Source of the DNA: an uncultured Coriobacteriales bacterium | Lineage (GTDB): Bacteria > Actinomycetota > Coriobacteriia > Coriobacteriales > UMGS124 | NCBI GenBank assembly: GCA_934636245.1 | Contig: CAKUAI010000002.1 | Location: forward strand, 193,044 to 257,043 | Direction: 5' to 3' | Length of the DNA stretch: 64,000 bases | Part shown: piece by piece, positions 52,224 to 59,721 of the stretch | Numbering within the stretch: the first letter of the stretch is position 1 | Layout of the letters: every line of letters begins with the position of its first letter | The notes under the pieces: model-generated | The model's input: the letters and a program-made list of their open reading frames with translations, nothing else | Told to the model about the DNA's origin: nothing | The model's database searches: none | Position numbers and translations under genes: made by a program

Positions 52224-53255
52224 TTATCCCACGCTTACCTCTCCGGCCAGGACGCGCAGGTAGTCGGCGCGGTTTGCCTTGAGGAGCTGGGGGATGGGGA
52301 GCTCGTAGGGGCAGCGCGTCATGCACAGGCCGCATTCCACGCAGGAGTCGACCTTGGCCATCTCGGCCTGCCAGTGCTCGGAGAGCCATGCTTGGGAGGG
52401 CGCCCGGCGCAGCATCAGGCTCATGCGGGCGCACTGGTTGATGGTGATGTGCATGGGGCACGGCATGCAGTAGCCGCAGCCGCGGCAGAAGTTGCCTGTG
52501 AGCTCGCCGCGCTCCGAGGCGATGAAGGCGAGCGTCTCCTCGTCGAGGGCGGGCGTGTCCTGCCCCATGTAGGAGAGCCACTCGTCGAGTTCGGACTCCT
52601 TTTGTACACCCCAGATGGGCACGACGTTGTCGAACTTGGTCATGTAGGCCATGCAGGCGCGGGAGTTGTGCAGCAGGCCTCCTGCCAGGCCCTTCATGGC
52701 GATGAAGCCCATGTTCGCCTTGGCGCAGGCCTCTACGAGCGCCTCTTCGCGCGGGGTTGCCAGGTAGGAGAGGGGGAACTGCAGCGTCTCGTACAGGCCG
52801 CTTGCCACGGCGTCTTCAGCCACGCCGATCTTGTGTGCGGTGATGGCGATGTGGCCGATCTTGCCCTGGCGCTTGAACTCCTGCATCGCCTCGTACATGC
52901 CCGTGCCGTCGCCGGGGCGGTATGCCTGGTCGGCGCAATGGAACTGGTAGATGTCCACGTGGTCGGTCTTGAGCAGGCGCAGCGAGGTCTCCAGGTCCGC
53001 CGCGAGGCCCGCGGGGTCCTTTGCGCCCGACTTGGTGGCGATGGTCACGCGGTCGCGCATGCCCTCGAAGGCGATGCCCACCTTCTCCTCGGAGTCGGAA
53101 TAGGCGCGCGCGGTGTCGAAGAAGGTCATGCCGCCCTCGTAGGCGCGGCGCAGCAGCCCGACGGCCTCGCCGGTCGAGATACGCTGGATGGGAAGGGCGC
53201 CGAAGGCGTTCTGTGGCGTCGTGATGCCGGTTGAGCCAAGCGTGATGGTCTTCAT
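52224..53255 (-). CDS. Aldo/keto reductase with C-terminal 4Fe-4S ferredoxin-like domain
   Basis: The 343-residue protein has an AKR barrel (MKTITLGSTGITTPQNAFGALPI, FFDTARAYSDSEEKVG with the catalytic Asp-Tyr, DHVDIYQFH). A C-terminal segment carries two cysteine clusters, CRGCGYCMPCP and CVECGLCMTRCPYELPIP, which probably bind iron-sulfur clusters. This fused form is common in anaerobes; the substrate is unknown. ATG follows GGAGAGG. It is divergent from the Gx transporter. A shortened copy lies at 47690-47818. Confidence 0.93.
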   Translation of the reverse strand: MKTITLGSTGITTPQNAFGALPIQRISTGEAVGLLRRAYEGGMTFFDTARAYSDSEEKVGIAFEGMRDRVTIATKSGAKDPAGLAADLETSLRLLKTDHVDIYQFHCADQAYRPGDGTGMYEAMQEFKRQGKIGHIAITAHKIGVAEDAVASGLYETLQFPLSYLATPREEALVEACAKANMGFIAMKGLAGGLLHNSRACMAYMTKFDNVVPIWGVQKESELDEWLSYMGQDTPALDEETLAFIASERGELTGNFCRGCGYCMPCPMHITINQCARMSLMLRRAPSQAWLSEHWQAEMAKVDSCVECGLCMTRCPYELPIPQLLKANRADYLRVLAGEVSVG

Positions 53256-53347
53256 GGTGGGTTCCTCTCCCCAGGCCCAATACATATACATAAAAGGGTA
53301 CCATCTGTGGCCTTGAGATGTATGGAAGCAAACGGGAGGTGTGGCGC

Positions 53348-54148
53348 TTGGCAAGGGGAACGGCGCGGCGCATGTCGGCGCTCGAGGTCGCAACATATGG
53401 CTTGCTTGCCGCCGTGGCGCTCATCTTCGGCTACGTCGAGGCACTCTTCCCGCTGCCGTTGCCTGTGCCGGGCATCAAGCTCGGCCTGGGCAACATCGTG
53501 GTGCTCTTCACGCTGGCAGGTTTTGGCTGGCGGGCGGGTCTTGCCATCGCCGTGGTGAAGGTCGTGGTGTCGGCGCTGCTCTTTGGTAACCCGATGGTTC
53601 TCATGTACAGTGCGGGCGGCGCGGCGCTGAGCTTCGCGGCCATGTGGGTGGCGCTGCATTGGAGCCGCCTGAGCATCGTGGGCGTGTCCATGGTGGGCGG
53701 CGTCTTTCACATGGTGGGCCAGCTTGCGGTGGTCGCCTTCACGTTCTCGCCCTATGTCGCCCTTGTTTACCTGCCTGTTTTGATGATTTCCGGCCTTGTG
53801 ACGGGTCTGCTCACGGGCTATGTGTGCCGCCTGGTGATACGCACCACGGCCAAGTCGAACCTCTTTAAGAGCCGTGCGCGCGAGCTTGCGCGGCGGGAGG
53901 GCGCCGCGAAGGCGCCTTCGGCTCACGGGGCAACGCCTGCCATGGAGAGCGCCGCCAAGCCGGCCCCTGCCTGCGGGGCGGCGCTTGCCACAAAGAGCAC
54001 CGCCAAGCCGGACTCTCTCCGCGAGGCGGCCCCTGATACGTGCGAGGTGGAGTCTGTCGCGAAGAGTGCTGCTGCCCCCGTGTCGTGCGCCGCGCCTGAA
54101 ACCGATGAGTCGAACGACCAGTCTGAAACGAGTGAATCCCATGTTTAA
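53348..54148 (+). CDS. Gx-transporter / heptaprenyl diphosphate synthase component I family membrane protein (EetB-like)
   Basis: The 266-residue protein has about six membrane segments with the family core LPVPGIKLGLGNIVVLFTL and VKVVVSALLFGNPMVLMYSAGGA. A hydrophilic Ala/Pro/Ser/Glu-rich tail of about 85 residues follows. The TTG start is chosen because GGGAGG is 8 nt upstream; ATG at 53372 is an alternative. It overlaps apbE by 8 nt. With ApbE and a NusG-II protein it matches the EetB position of flavin-based extracellular electron transfer loci, as I recall them. Confidence 0.85.
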   Translation: MARGTARRMSALEVATYGLLAAVALIFGYVEALFPLPLPVPGIKLGLGNIVVLFTLAGFGWRAGLAIAVVKVVVSALLFGNPMVLMYSAGGAALSFAAMWVALHWSRLSIVGVSMVGGVFHMVGQLAVVAFTFSPYVALVYLPVLMISGLVTGLLTGYVCRLVIRTTAKSNLFKSRARELARREGAAKAPSAHGATPAMESAAKPAPACGAALATKSTAKPDSLREAAPDTCEVESVAKSAAAPVSCAAPETDESNDQSETSESHV

Positions 54149-55253
54149 CGCAAAAAAGACCTCTCAAGCTTCGCTGGGCCCGCGCATCGACCGACGTACC
54201 TTTTGCGGCATGGCGCTTATGGGCGGGCTTGGCCTCATCGGCCTGGCCGATGGCCGGCTGGCCGAAGCCACCGAAAGCGCCGACAAGCAGGGCGGTAGCG
54301 CTGCCTCCGCCGACGCACAGGCCGAGCCGGTCAAGGCCTCGACGTTTGCCTTCAACACGCTTGTGAACATCACAGCATATGGTGTGGATGCCGACGTGGT
54401 CGCTTCGTGCATCAAAGACTGCGCGATGTACGAGGACCTTTTCTCTGCCCGCAAGGAGGGCGCCGAGATCGTGCGCATCAACGAGGCGGGCGGCGAGCCG
54501 GTGGAGGTAAGCGCCGACACGGCGGACCTCATCGCCGTCGGCCTTGAGTACGGCCGCCAGACCGATGGCGCCTTCGACATCACCATCGGCTCGGTGAGCC
54601 TGCTGTGGGACTTCATCAACGCCGTGAAGCCCACCGACGAGGAGATCGCCGAGGGTCTCAAGCATATCGACTATACCCAGGTTGTGCTCGACGGCACGAC
54701 GGTCACCATGGGCGACCCTGAGGCGCGCCTCGATTTGGGCGGCATCGCCAAGGGTTGGATTGCCGCGCGCCTGGTAGACAAGCTTGAGCAGGCCGGATGC
54801 ACGTCGGGCCTGGTGAACCTGGGCACCTCGAGCGTCTACGCCATCGGTTCCAAGCCCGACGGAAGCCCTTGGCGCGTGGGCCTGCGCGACCCCAAGGACT
54901 CGATGAGCTCGCTTGCCGGCGTGGTGGAGATCTGCGACGAGGTCATCACCTCCAGCGGCCTGTACGACCAGGAGTTCGAGCTCGATGGGCAGAAGTACTG
55001 GCACATCCTCGACCCGAAGACCGGCTATCCGGCCCAGACGGACATGCTCGGCGTCGAGCTCATCGGTACCGACCCCATACAGGGCGACGCCCTGTCCACC
55101 ACTTTGTCGGTCATGGGTATCGAAGAGGGATCTGCCTGGGTTGAGAAGAACCATCCCGATATCGCCGCCATGTTCGTGGACCAGTCCGACGAGGCGACGT
55201 TCGCCAACGGCTTTGAGTCGCATGGCTACATGGCCGTTAAGAACACGAAGTAG
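54141..55253 (+). CDS. apbE: FAD:protein FMN transferase (ApbE/FmnB)
   Basis: The enzyme cuts FAD and attaches FMN covalently to a Thr/Ser of extracytoplasmic flavoproteins. The 370-residue protein has an RR-containing export signal (RRTFCGMALMGGLGLIGLADG), FNTLVNITAYG, the core LDLGGIAKGWIA...GLVNLGTSSVYAIG, and the Mg-binding region DALSTTLSVMG. ATG overlaps the end of the Gx gene. The FMN-binding lipoprotein at 63519 is a plausible substrate. Confidence 0.93.
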   Translation: MFNAKKTSQASLGPRIDRRTFCGMALMGGLGLIGLADGRLAEATESADKQGGSAASADAQAEPVKASTFAFNTLVNITAYGVDADVVASCIKDCAMYEDLFSARKEGAEIVRINEAGGEPVEVSADTADLIAVGLEYGRQTDGAFDITIGSVSLLWDFINAVKPTDEEIAEGLKHIDYTQVVLDGTTVTMGDPEARLDLGGIAKGWIAARLVDKLEQAGCTSGLVNLGTSSVYAIGSKPDGSPWRVGLRDPKDSMSSLAGVVEICDEVITSSGLYDQEFELDGQKYWHILDPKTGYPAQTDMLGVELIGTDPIQGDALSTTLSVMGIEEGSAWVEKNHPDIAAMFVDQSDEATFANGFESHGYMAVKNTK

Positions 55254-55259
55254 GACGCG

Positions 55260-56189
55260 ATGAAGACGAGCGAGGAGCAGTGCAAGGCATGGGACGGCGG
55301 TCGCAGCGGCCGTCCCGCCCCGGCGTTTGACGACGCCGCCCACGGGTCGCGCGGATGGGGCATTCGCCCGGCCGACGTGGCTGTGGGCGCGACGACGCTG
55401 CTCGCCGCGCTCGGTGTGTGCTGTGTGCTGTGGTTTGGCTTTGGCGTGCAGGGCATGCCGGGAGTCTCGCTGGGCGAGGGGAGCGGTGCCGAGACAGGTG
55501 CGGGCGTCTCCGTGGTCACCTCGGGGGCGGAGGCGTCTTCCGCGAGCACCTCAGGCGACCTGGACGTCCAGACGCCTGGCCTTGATGCCGGTGGCTCTGA
55601 TGTCCAGACTTCGGGCCTCGACGCCGCGGGCTCTAATGTCAAGTCGCTCGGCCTTGACGCTGGTGGTTTGGATGCTCAGGCATCTGGTCTCGATGCCGGC
55701 GGCGCGAGCACCCAATTGCCCAACCTCGATGCCGGCGGCGCTGACGTTCAGGCTTCCGACCTCGGCGCCGATGGCCTACCTGCTTCCTCGGGCAAGAGCG
55801 CTGCAGATTTGAGCCTTGATGCCGGCGGCCTGCCCGCAGCCTCGGGTCAGGGTCCTGCGGACTTGGGCATCGATGCGGGCTCAACGTACGCCGCCTCGGG
55901 TGGCGGCGATGCTGCCGCCTCGCTATATGCGGTCATCCAAAACTCCGATGGCTTCTACCAGGTGCTTCCCTTTGACGAAGACGCAACCGTCACGGTCACG
56001 GGCTCTTTGGGAACCAATGTCATCGAGGTGGCCGACGGGCGTGTGCGGTGCCTCGAATCCGATTGCTCGAATCAGACGTGCGTGAAGCAGGGCTGGGTCT
56101 CTGGACGCGGCCAGACCGTCGTGTGCCTGCCCCACAAGCTCATCGTGCAGGTGGTTGCCGACCCAGCAGACGCCGTGCCGCTGAGCTAG
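55260..56189 (+). CDS. Membrane-anchored NusG domain II protein with repeat linker (EetA-like)
   Basis: The 309-residue protein has a cytoplasmic head of about 35 residues, one membrane segment (about 40-63), a long low-complexity linker with repeated LDAGG units (about 107-210), and a C-terminal NusG-II domain (about 222-309). That domain contains the Cys pattern CLESDCSNQTCVKQGW and CLPHKLIVQV. Despite its name this domain is extracytoplasmic here. It starts 6 nt after apbE. In flavin-based electron transfer loci a NusG-II protein is EetA. The stop codon lies in a dispersed repeat. Confidence 0.85.
   Translation: MKTSEEQCKAWDGGRSGRPAPAFDDAAHGSRGWGIRPADVAVGATTLLAALGVCCVLWFGFGVQGMPGVSLGEGSGAETGAGVSVVTSGAEASSASTSGDLDVQTPGLDAGGSDVQTSGLDAAGSNVKSLGLDAGGLDAQASGLDAGGASTQLPNLDAGGADVQASDLGADGLPASSGKSAADLSLDAGGLPAASGQGPADLGIDAGSTYAASGGGDAAASLYAVIQNSDGFYQVLPFDEDATVTVTGSLGTNVIEVADGRVRCLESDCSNQTCVKQGWVSGRGQTVVCLPHKLIVQVVADPADAVPLS
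55578..55880 (+). repeat. In-gene repeat encoding 12-residue LDAGG units
   Basis: About five consecutive 36-bp units encode x-LDAGG-xxxxxx (GLDAGGSDVQTS, GLDAAGSNVKSL, GLDAGGLDAQAS, ...), followed by more diverged units. The array forms the extracellular spacer of the NusG-II protein and may vary in length between strains. Confidence 0.8.
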
Positions 56190-56283
56190 ACGATGATTAG
56201 GTCCAATCGACCTCATCGAACGTGCTTTCTGCCTGTGGTGTTGCAATGGTGAAGTGCTGCACGCCTACTCGTTCATCGTCTGG
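56186..56283. repeat. Dispersed structured repeat (CTAGACGATGA family), copy 2
   Basis: It begins in the stop codon of the NusG-II gene (CTAGACGATGATTA) and ends TCATCGTCTGG, the inverted complement of its start. The internal hairpin TGTGGTGTT/AAGTGCTGCA pairs through G-U changes relative to copy 1 (39972-40074), while the loop GCAATGGTG is unchanged. This looks like covariation and suggests selection on RNA structure. Confidence 0.65.
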
Positions 56284-56622
56284 GGGGCGAACTGCGTACT
56301 AACGGACGGGCACGGCTATCGCGAGCCGCGTGTCTGCGACATCCCGATAACGAAAAACGCCAAAAGTCTGCGTTATAACTTTCGCCAACGCGAAAAGGGT
56401 CACTTTCATCTTCTTGCCGACAGCATCGTCGCAGGTAGATGAGGTGGCCCTTTTTTGGCATGAAAGCCGCTCTTATTATTACGCATACTTTTGGCAATTC
56501 TGGTGCGCGAGGCCTTGCGAGGACGGGGATACGCGGGTGCGTGGTGCCTTGCGAAGGCCCGCGGGGCAGAGGATGTGCAGCCAGGCGGAGGCCCATCGGC
56601 GCTTGCTAGCAGCCCAGAAACG
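56284..56622. other. Intergenic stretch between repeat copy 2 and the tRNA-Lys terminator
   Basis: No supported gene. It is AT-richer around 56340-56470, with AACGAAAAACGCC at 56349 echoed at 56619, and an imperfect GGCCTTGCGAGG/CCTTGCGAAGGCC pair near 56510-56560. No promoter is clear. Confidence 0.4.
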
Positions 56623-56659
56623 AAAAACGCCCGGGATGCGCTGGGCATCTCGGGCGTTT
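56623..56659 (-). terminator. Terminator of tRNA-Lys
   Basis: AACGCCCGAGATGC pairs with GCATCCCGGGCGTT on the minus strand, and TTTTT follows; it is 12 nt beyond the tRNA 3' end. Confidence 0.85.
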
Positions 56660-56670
56660 GAAAGTCGAAC

Positions 56671-56747
56671 TGGTGCGCCGTCAGGGATTCGAACCCTGGA
56701 CCTTGGGATTAAGAGTCCCCTGCTCTGGCCAGCTGAGCTAACGGCGC
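56671..56747 (-). tRNA. tRNA-Lys (anticodon CTT)
   Basis: The minus strand folds as a cloverleaf: acceptor GCGCCGT/ACGGCGC, D-arm GCTCAGCTGGCCAGAGC, anticodon loop CTCTTAA with CTT, T-arm CAGGGTTCGAATCCCTG. CCA is encoded. It lies 91 nt downstream of the MMPL gene on the same strand. Confidence 0.96.
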
Positions 56748-56838
56748 GCAGCGAAGAAGCACTATACTCCTCAGCGCATCCTAAGGCAAGCACAAACTTT
56801 CGTTCTCGTACATCTTCGCGAGATGCACAAATTTGCAC

Positions 56839-59181
56839 CTACTCCGTGCGACCTGTGTCCGTCCCTTCGGCGGACTTGGCGCTCTCGCACAGGCGTCCCT
56901 TGCCCGCAACCCAGCGATCGAGCGTGGCAAGGATGCCGGGCAGGAACACGAGGATGAGCGCGATGGTGCACGCCGCGCCCAAGGAGAGTGTCTGGCAGAT
57001 CTGCCCGATGGTGGGATCGCTGCCGAACATAGCGATGGCGCCGCACACAAGCACGATGATGAGGCCGCTCGTCATGACGGTGTGGATGGAGCGCACATAC
57101 GCACTTTCGAGGGCGGGTGCCACGCCCATACGTGCGCGGGCGTCGCGGTAGTTGCTCGTAAAGAGGATGCCGTAGTCCACCGTGGCGCCCATGAGGATGC
57201 ACTGTACGATGAGAAGCGCCAGGTAGTAGATGCTATAGCCCTGCAGGCCCGTGGCAAGCACGGTGAGGTACACGCCGCATTGCACGATGAGCACGAGAAG
57301 CGCGGGGATGAGTAGGTTGCGGAAGGTGAGGGCCACCACGAGGTAGATGGCGCCTGCGGTGAGCAGCGTGATGAGCATGAGCTCGTCATGGAAGCCCCTA
57401 CTCATCTCCCAGGCCATGGGACCGTCGCCCACCAGGTGGTATTCGCCCTTGAGGTTGCTTGCGCACCAGGCGTCGAGCCCGTCGAGGAAGCTGAACATCT
57501 CCTGCGAGCCTGCCTCGCCTGCAAACGTCACGGCCATGATGGAGGCGTGCTCGCCGCGCAGCTTTGCCTCGCCGCCCTGTATCTGCGCGGCCATCTCGTC
57601 GACGGCCGTCTTCTGCTTCTCGTCGGCCATGGTGGAGAACGCCTTGCTCGGCAGGAGCTTTTCCTGCACGAAGCTCAAAAACTCCGGGATGGTGAGGCGC
57701 ACGTCTTCGGGGGCGTCGGCCTTGTAGAGCTTGAGCAGGGCAAGCTTGCTCATGGAGTCGATGTCCTCGCCCGAGGCGTACAGCGAGTACACGATGTTGA
57801 TGGTGCTCGAGTCCATGCCCAGGTCGCCGGCCTGATCGCCATACTCCTTCATCACTTGCGTGAGCTCGCTTGCGCTGTATGCGCGCCCGAGGGTGTTGCC
57901 CCAGGCATTGACCGCCTCGACGCCCTGCGCGCCCTCAATCTCGTCGATGTGCGCGGCGACGGCATCCTCGTCGTCGTTGGAGTAGACGAGCACGACGGTG
58001 CTCGTGCGGGGGAAGATCTGCGCGATGGGATCTTCCTTGGCGAGCGTATAGGAGACGCCCGTGTTTGCTTGCGCGACATACGCCACGGCGAACAGGAGCG
58101 CGAACGCCACACAGGCCACATAGCGGGCACGCATGCTGAAGCGGGCCAGGCCGGCCATTGCGCGCTCGGGATGCAGCGTGGGCTTGGCCGTGGCGCGGAT
58201 GGCGCGGTCGCAGCCCAGGATAAGCGCAGGCAGAATGGTGAACACGCACACGAGGCTGCAGATGACGCCCTTTGCGAGCACGATGCCCAGGTCGGCACCG
58301 ATCTTGAAGCTCATGAAGACGAGCGCGAGCAGGCCCACGAACGTGGTGAGCGAGCTGGAGGTGATTGCCGAGAACGCACCTGCCACCGCGCGGCGCATGG
58401 CGGCGTCGCGCTGATCGGCGCTGGGTCGCTCGGCTCCCTCAGGCACGTTTTCCAGGGCGAGTTCCTGGCGGTAGCGGTTCATGAGGATAATGGAGTAGTC
58501 CATGGAGAGCACGAGCTGCAGCAGGGCCGCGATGCACATGGTGACGGAGGAGACCTCGCCCATGACGATGTTGCTGCCCAGGTTGATGCCCACGGCGCAG
58601 CCGATGGTCACAAGGAACAGCAGCGACTCAAGCACCGAGGGGCACATGGCCAGAAGGATCAGGAAGAGCAGGCTCAGCGCCAAGACGAGCGTCTGAAGGG
58701 GGATGTCGCTGGAGTTGGCGTCGTCGTCGGCGATGAGCGTGGTTGCCTGCGGGTAGGTGCTCGACACCAGGTCGGCGATCGCCGACTCAAGGCTGCGCTG
58801 CTCGGCGCTCCGGTAGTCGTAGTCCATGGCCACCACGTAGAGGGCCTTGTCGTCTTGGTTGTAGGCGGCGTCTCCGGCCACGTGCGTCACCGCCCCGACG
58901 CCTTCGAGCTCGGCCAGCTTCCCTGTGAGGGAGTCGCGCTCCTCGTCGCTCAGGCCGCTCGCCATCACGCGCAGCGTGTGCGTGGAGACGGCGTCGGGCA
59001 CCTCGGCCTCCATGAGCTCCACGCCCGCCTTCATCGACGAGCCGTCGGGAAGGTACTTGGTCATGTCGGTGTTGACGTGCACGCCCAGCATGAGCAGGCT
59101 CACGACCGCCGTGAGCACGGCCATGAAGGCCAGCACGACTTTCCTGCGTTTGACGATGAACCCGGCGAGCTTGTCCTTCAT
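56839..59181 (-). CDS. MMPL/RND-family exporter
   Basis: The 780-residue membrane protein has two repeats of one segment, a large extracytoplasmic domain and a five-segment bundle (about 170-340 and 570-755). Key blocks are VNTDMTKYLPDGS, the LQLVLSMDYSIILMNRYRQE region with the RND-type Asp-Tyr pair, and ATVDYGILFTSNYRD in the second half. Such proteins export lipids or hydrophobic compounds using the proton gradient. ATG follows AAAGGATGGAGAA. There is no neighbouring adaptor; the substrate is unknown. Confidence 0.92.
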   Translation of the reverse strand: MKDKLAGFIVKRRKVVLAFMAVLTAVVSLLMLGVHVNTDMTKYLPDGSSMKAGVELMEAEVPDAVSTHTLRVMASGLSDEERDSLTGKLAELEGVGAVTHVAGDAAYNQDDKALYVVAMDYDYRSAEQRSLESAIADLVSSTYPQATTLIADDDANSSDIPLQTLVLALSLLFLILLAMCPSVLESLLFLVTIGCAVGINLGSNIVMGEVSSVTMCIAALLQLVLSMDYSIILMNRYRQELALENVPEGAERPSADQRDAAMRRAVAGAFSAITSSSLTTFVGLLALVFMSFKIGADLGIVLAKGVICSLVCVFTILPALILGCDRAIRATAKPTLHPERAMAGLARFSMRARYVACVAFALLFAVAYVAQANTGVSYTLAKEDPIAQIFPRTSTVVLVYSNDDEDAVAAHIDEIEGAQGVEAVNAWGNTLGRAYSASELTQVMKEYGDQAGDLGMDSSTINIVYSLYASGEDIDSMSKLALLKLYKADAPEDVRLTIPEFLSFVQEKLLPSKAFSTMADEKQKTAVDEMAAQIQGGEAKLRGEHASIMAVTFAGEAGSQEMFSFLDGLDAWCASNLKGEYHLVGDGPMAWEMSRGFHDELMLITLLTAGAIYLVVALTFRNLLIPALLVLIVQCGVYLTVLATGLQGYSIYYLALLIVQCILMGATVDYGILFTSNYRDARARMGVAPALESAYVRSIHTVMTSGLIIVLVCGAIAMFGSDPTIGQICQTLSLGAACTIALILVFLPGILATLDRWVAGKGRLCESAKSAEGTDTGRTE

Positions 59182-59321
59182 TGCCGTTCTCCATCCTTTA
59201 GGTATGCGCCTTTTTATGCCAGGCGCGTGCGATGCGTGATACGGTCATTCTTGCACATAGCAGGCCGTGTTAAGCTGTGCCGTGCAAACAATTCGCTTCG
59301 AACTCGACCTAAGGAGTGCTC

Positions 59322-59720
59322 ATGAAGGACGAAAACTGCATCTTCTGCAAGATTGCCGCCGGCGAGATTCCCACCAGCAAGGTCTACGAGGACGATTACG
59401 TCATCGCGTTCGATGACCTCGAGCCCCTCATGCCCGTTCACACCCTCATTATCCCCAAGGACCACTACGCCAACATCGGCGACAACGTGCCCGAGGAGAC
59501 GTTGGGCCATGTCTTCGGCGCCGTGCGCAAGGTGGCCCAGATCAAGGGCCTCAAGAACGGCTACCGCCTCATGGTGAACACCGGCGAGGACGCCTCCCAG
59601 AGCGTGCGGCACTTTCATGTGCACATGCTCGGCGGCGGCTGGATGCCCCGTCCCAACGACCAGGACTGGGGCCCCAACGCCACCAACGTCGCCCACCTCA
59701 AGGAACAGCAGGGCGAGTAG
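59322..59720 (+). CDS. HIT-family nucleotide-binding hydrolase (HinT-like)
   Basis: The 132-residue protein has the zinc-like CIFCKIAAGEIP start and the histidine triad HFHVHMLGG, placing it with purine nucleoside phosphoramidase (HinT/Hit). ATG follows AAGGAG at 5 nt. It is one nucleotide from the next gene, so translation is coupled with the trigger factor-like protein. Confidence 0.93.
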   Translation: MKDENCIFCKIAAGEIPTSKVYEDDYVIAFDDLEPLMPVHTLIIPKDHYANIGDNVPEETLGHVFGAVRKVAQIKGLKNGYRLMVNTGEDASQSVRHFHVHMLGGGWMPRPNDQDWGPNATNVAHLKEQQGE

Positions 59721-59721
59721 C

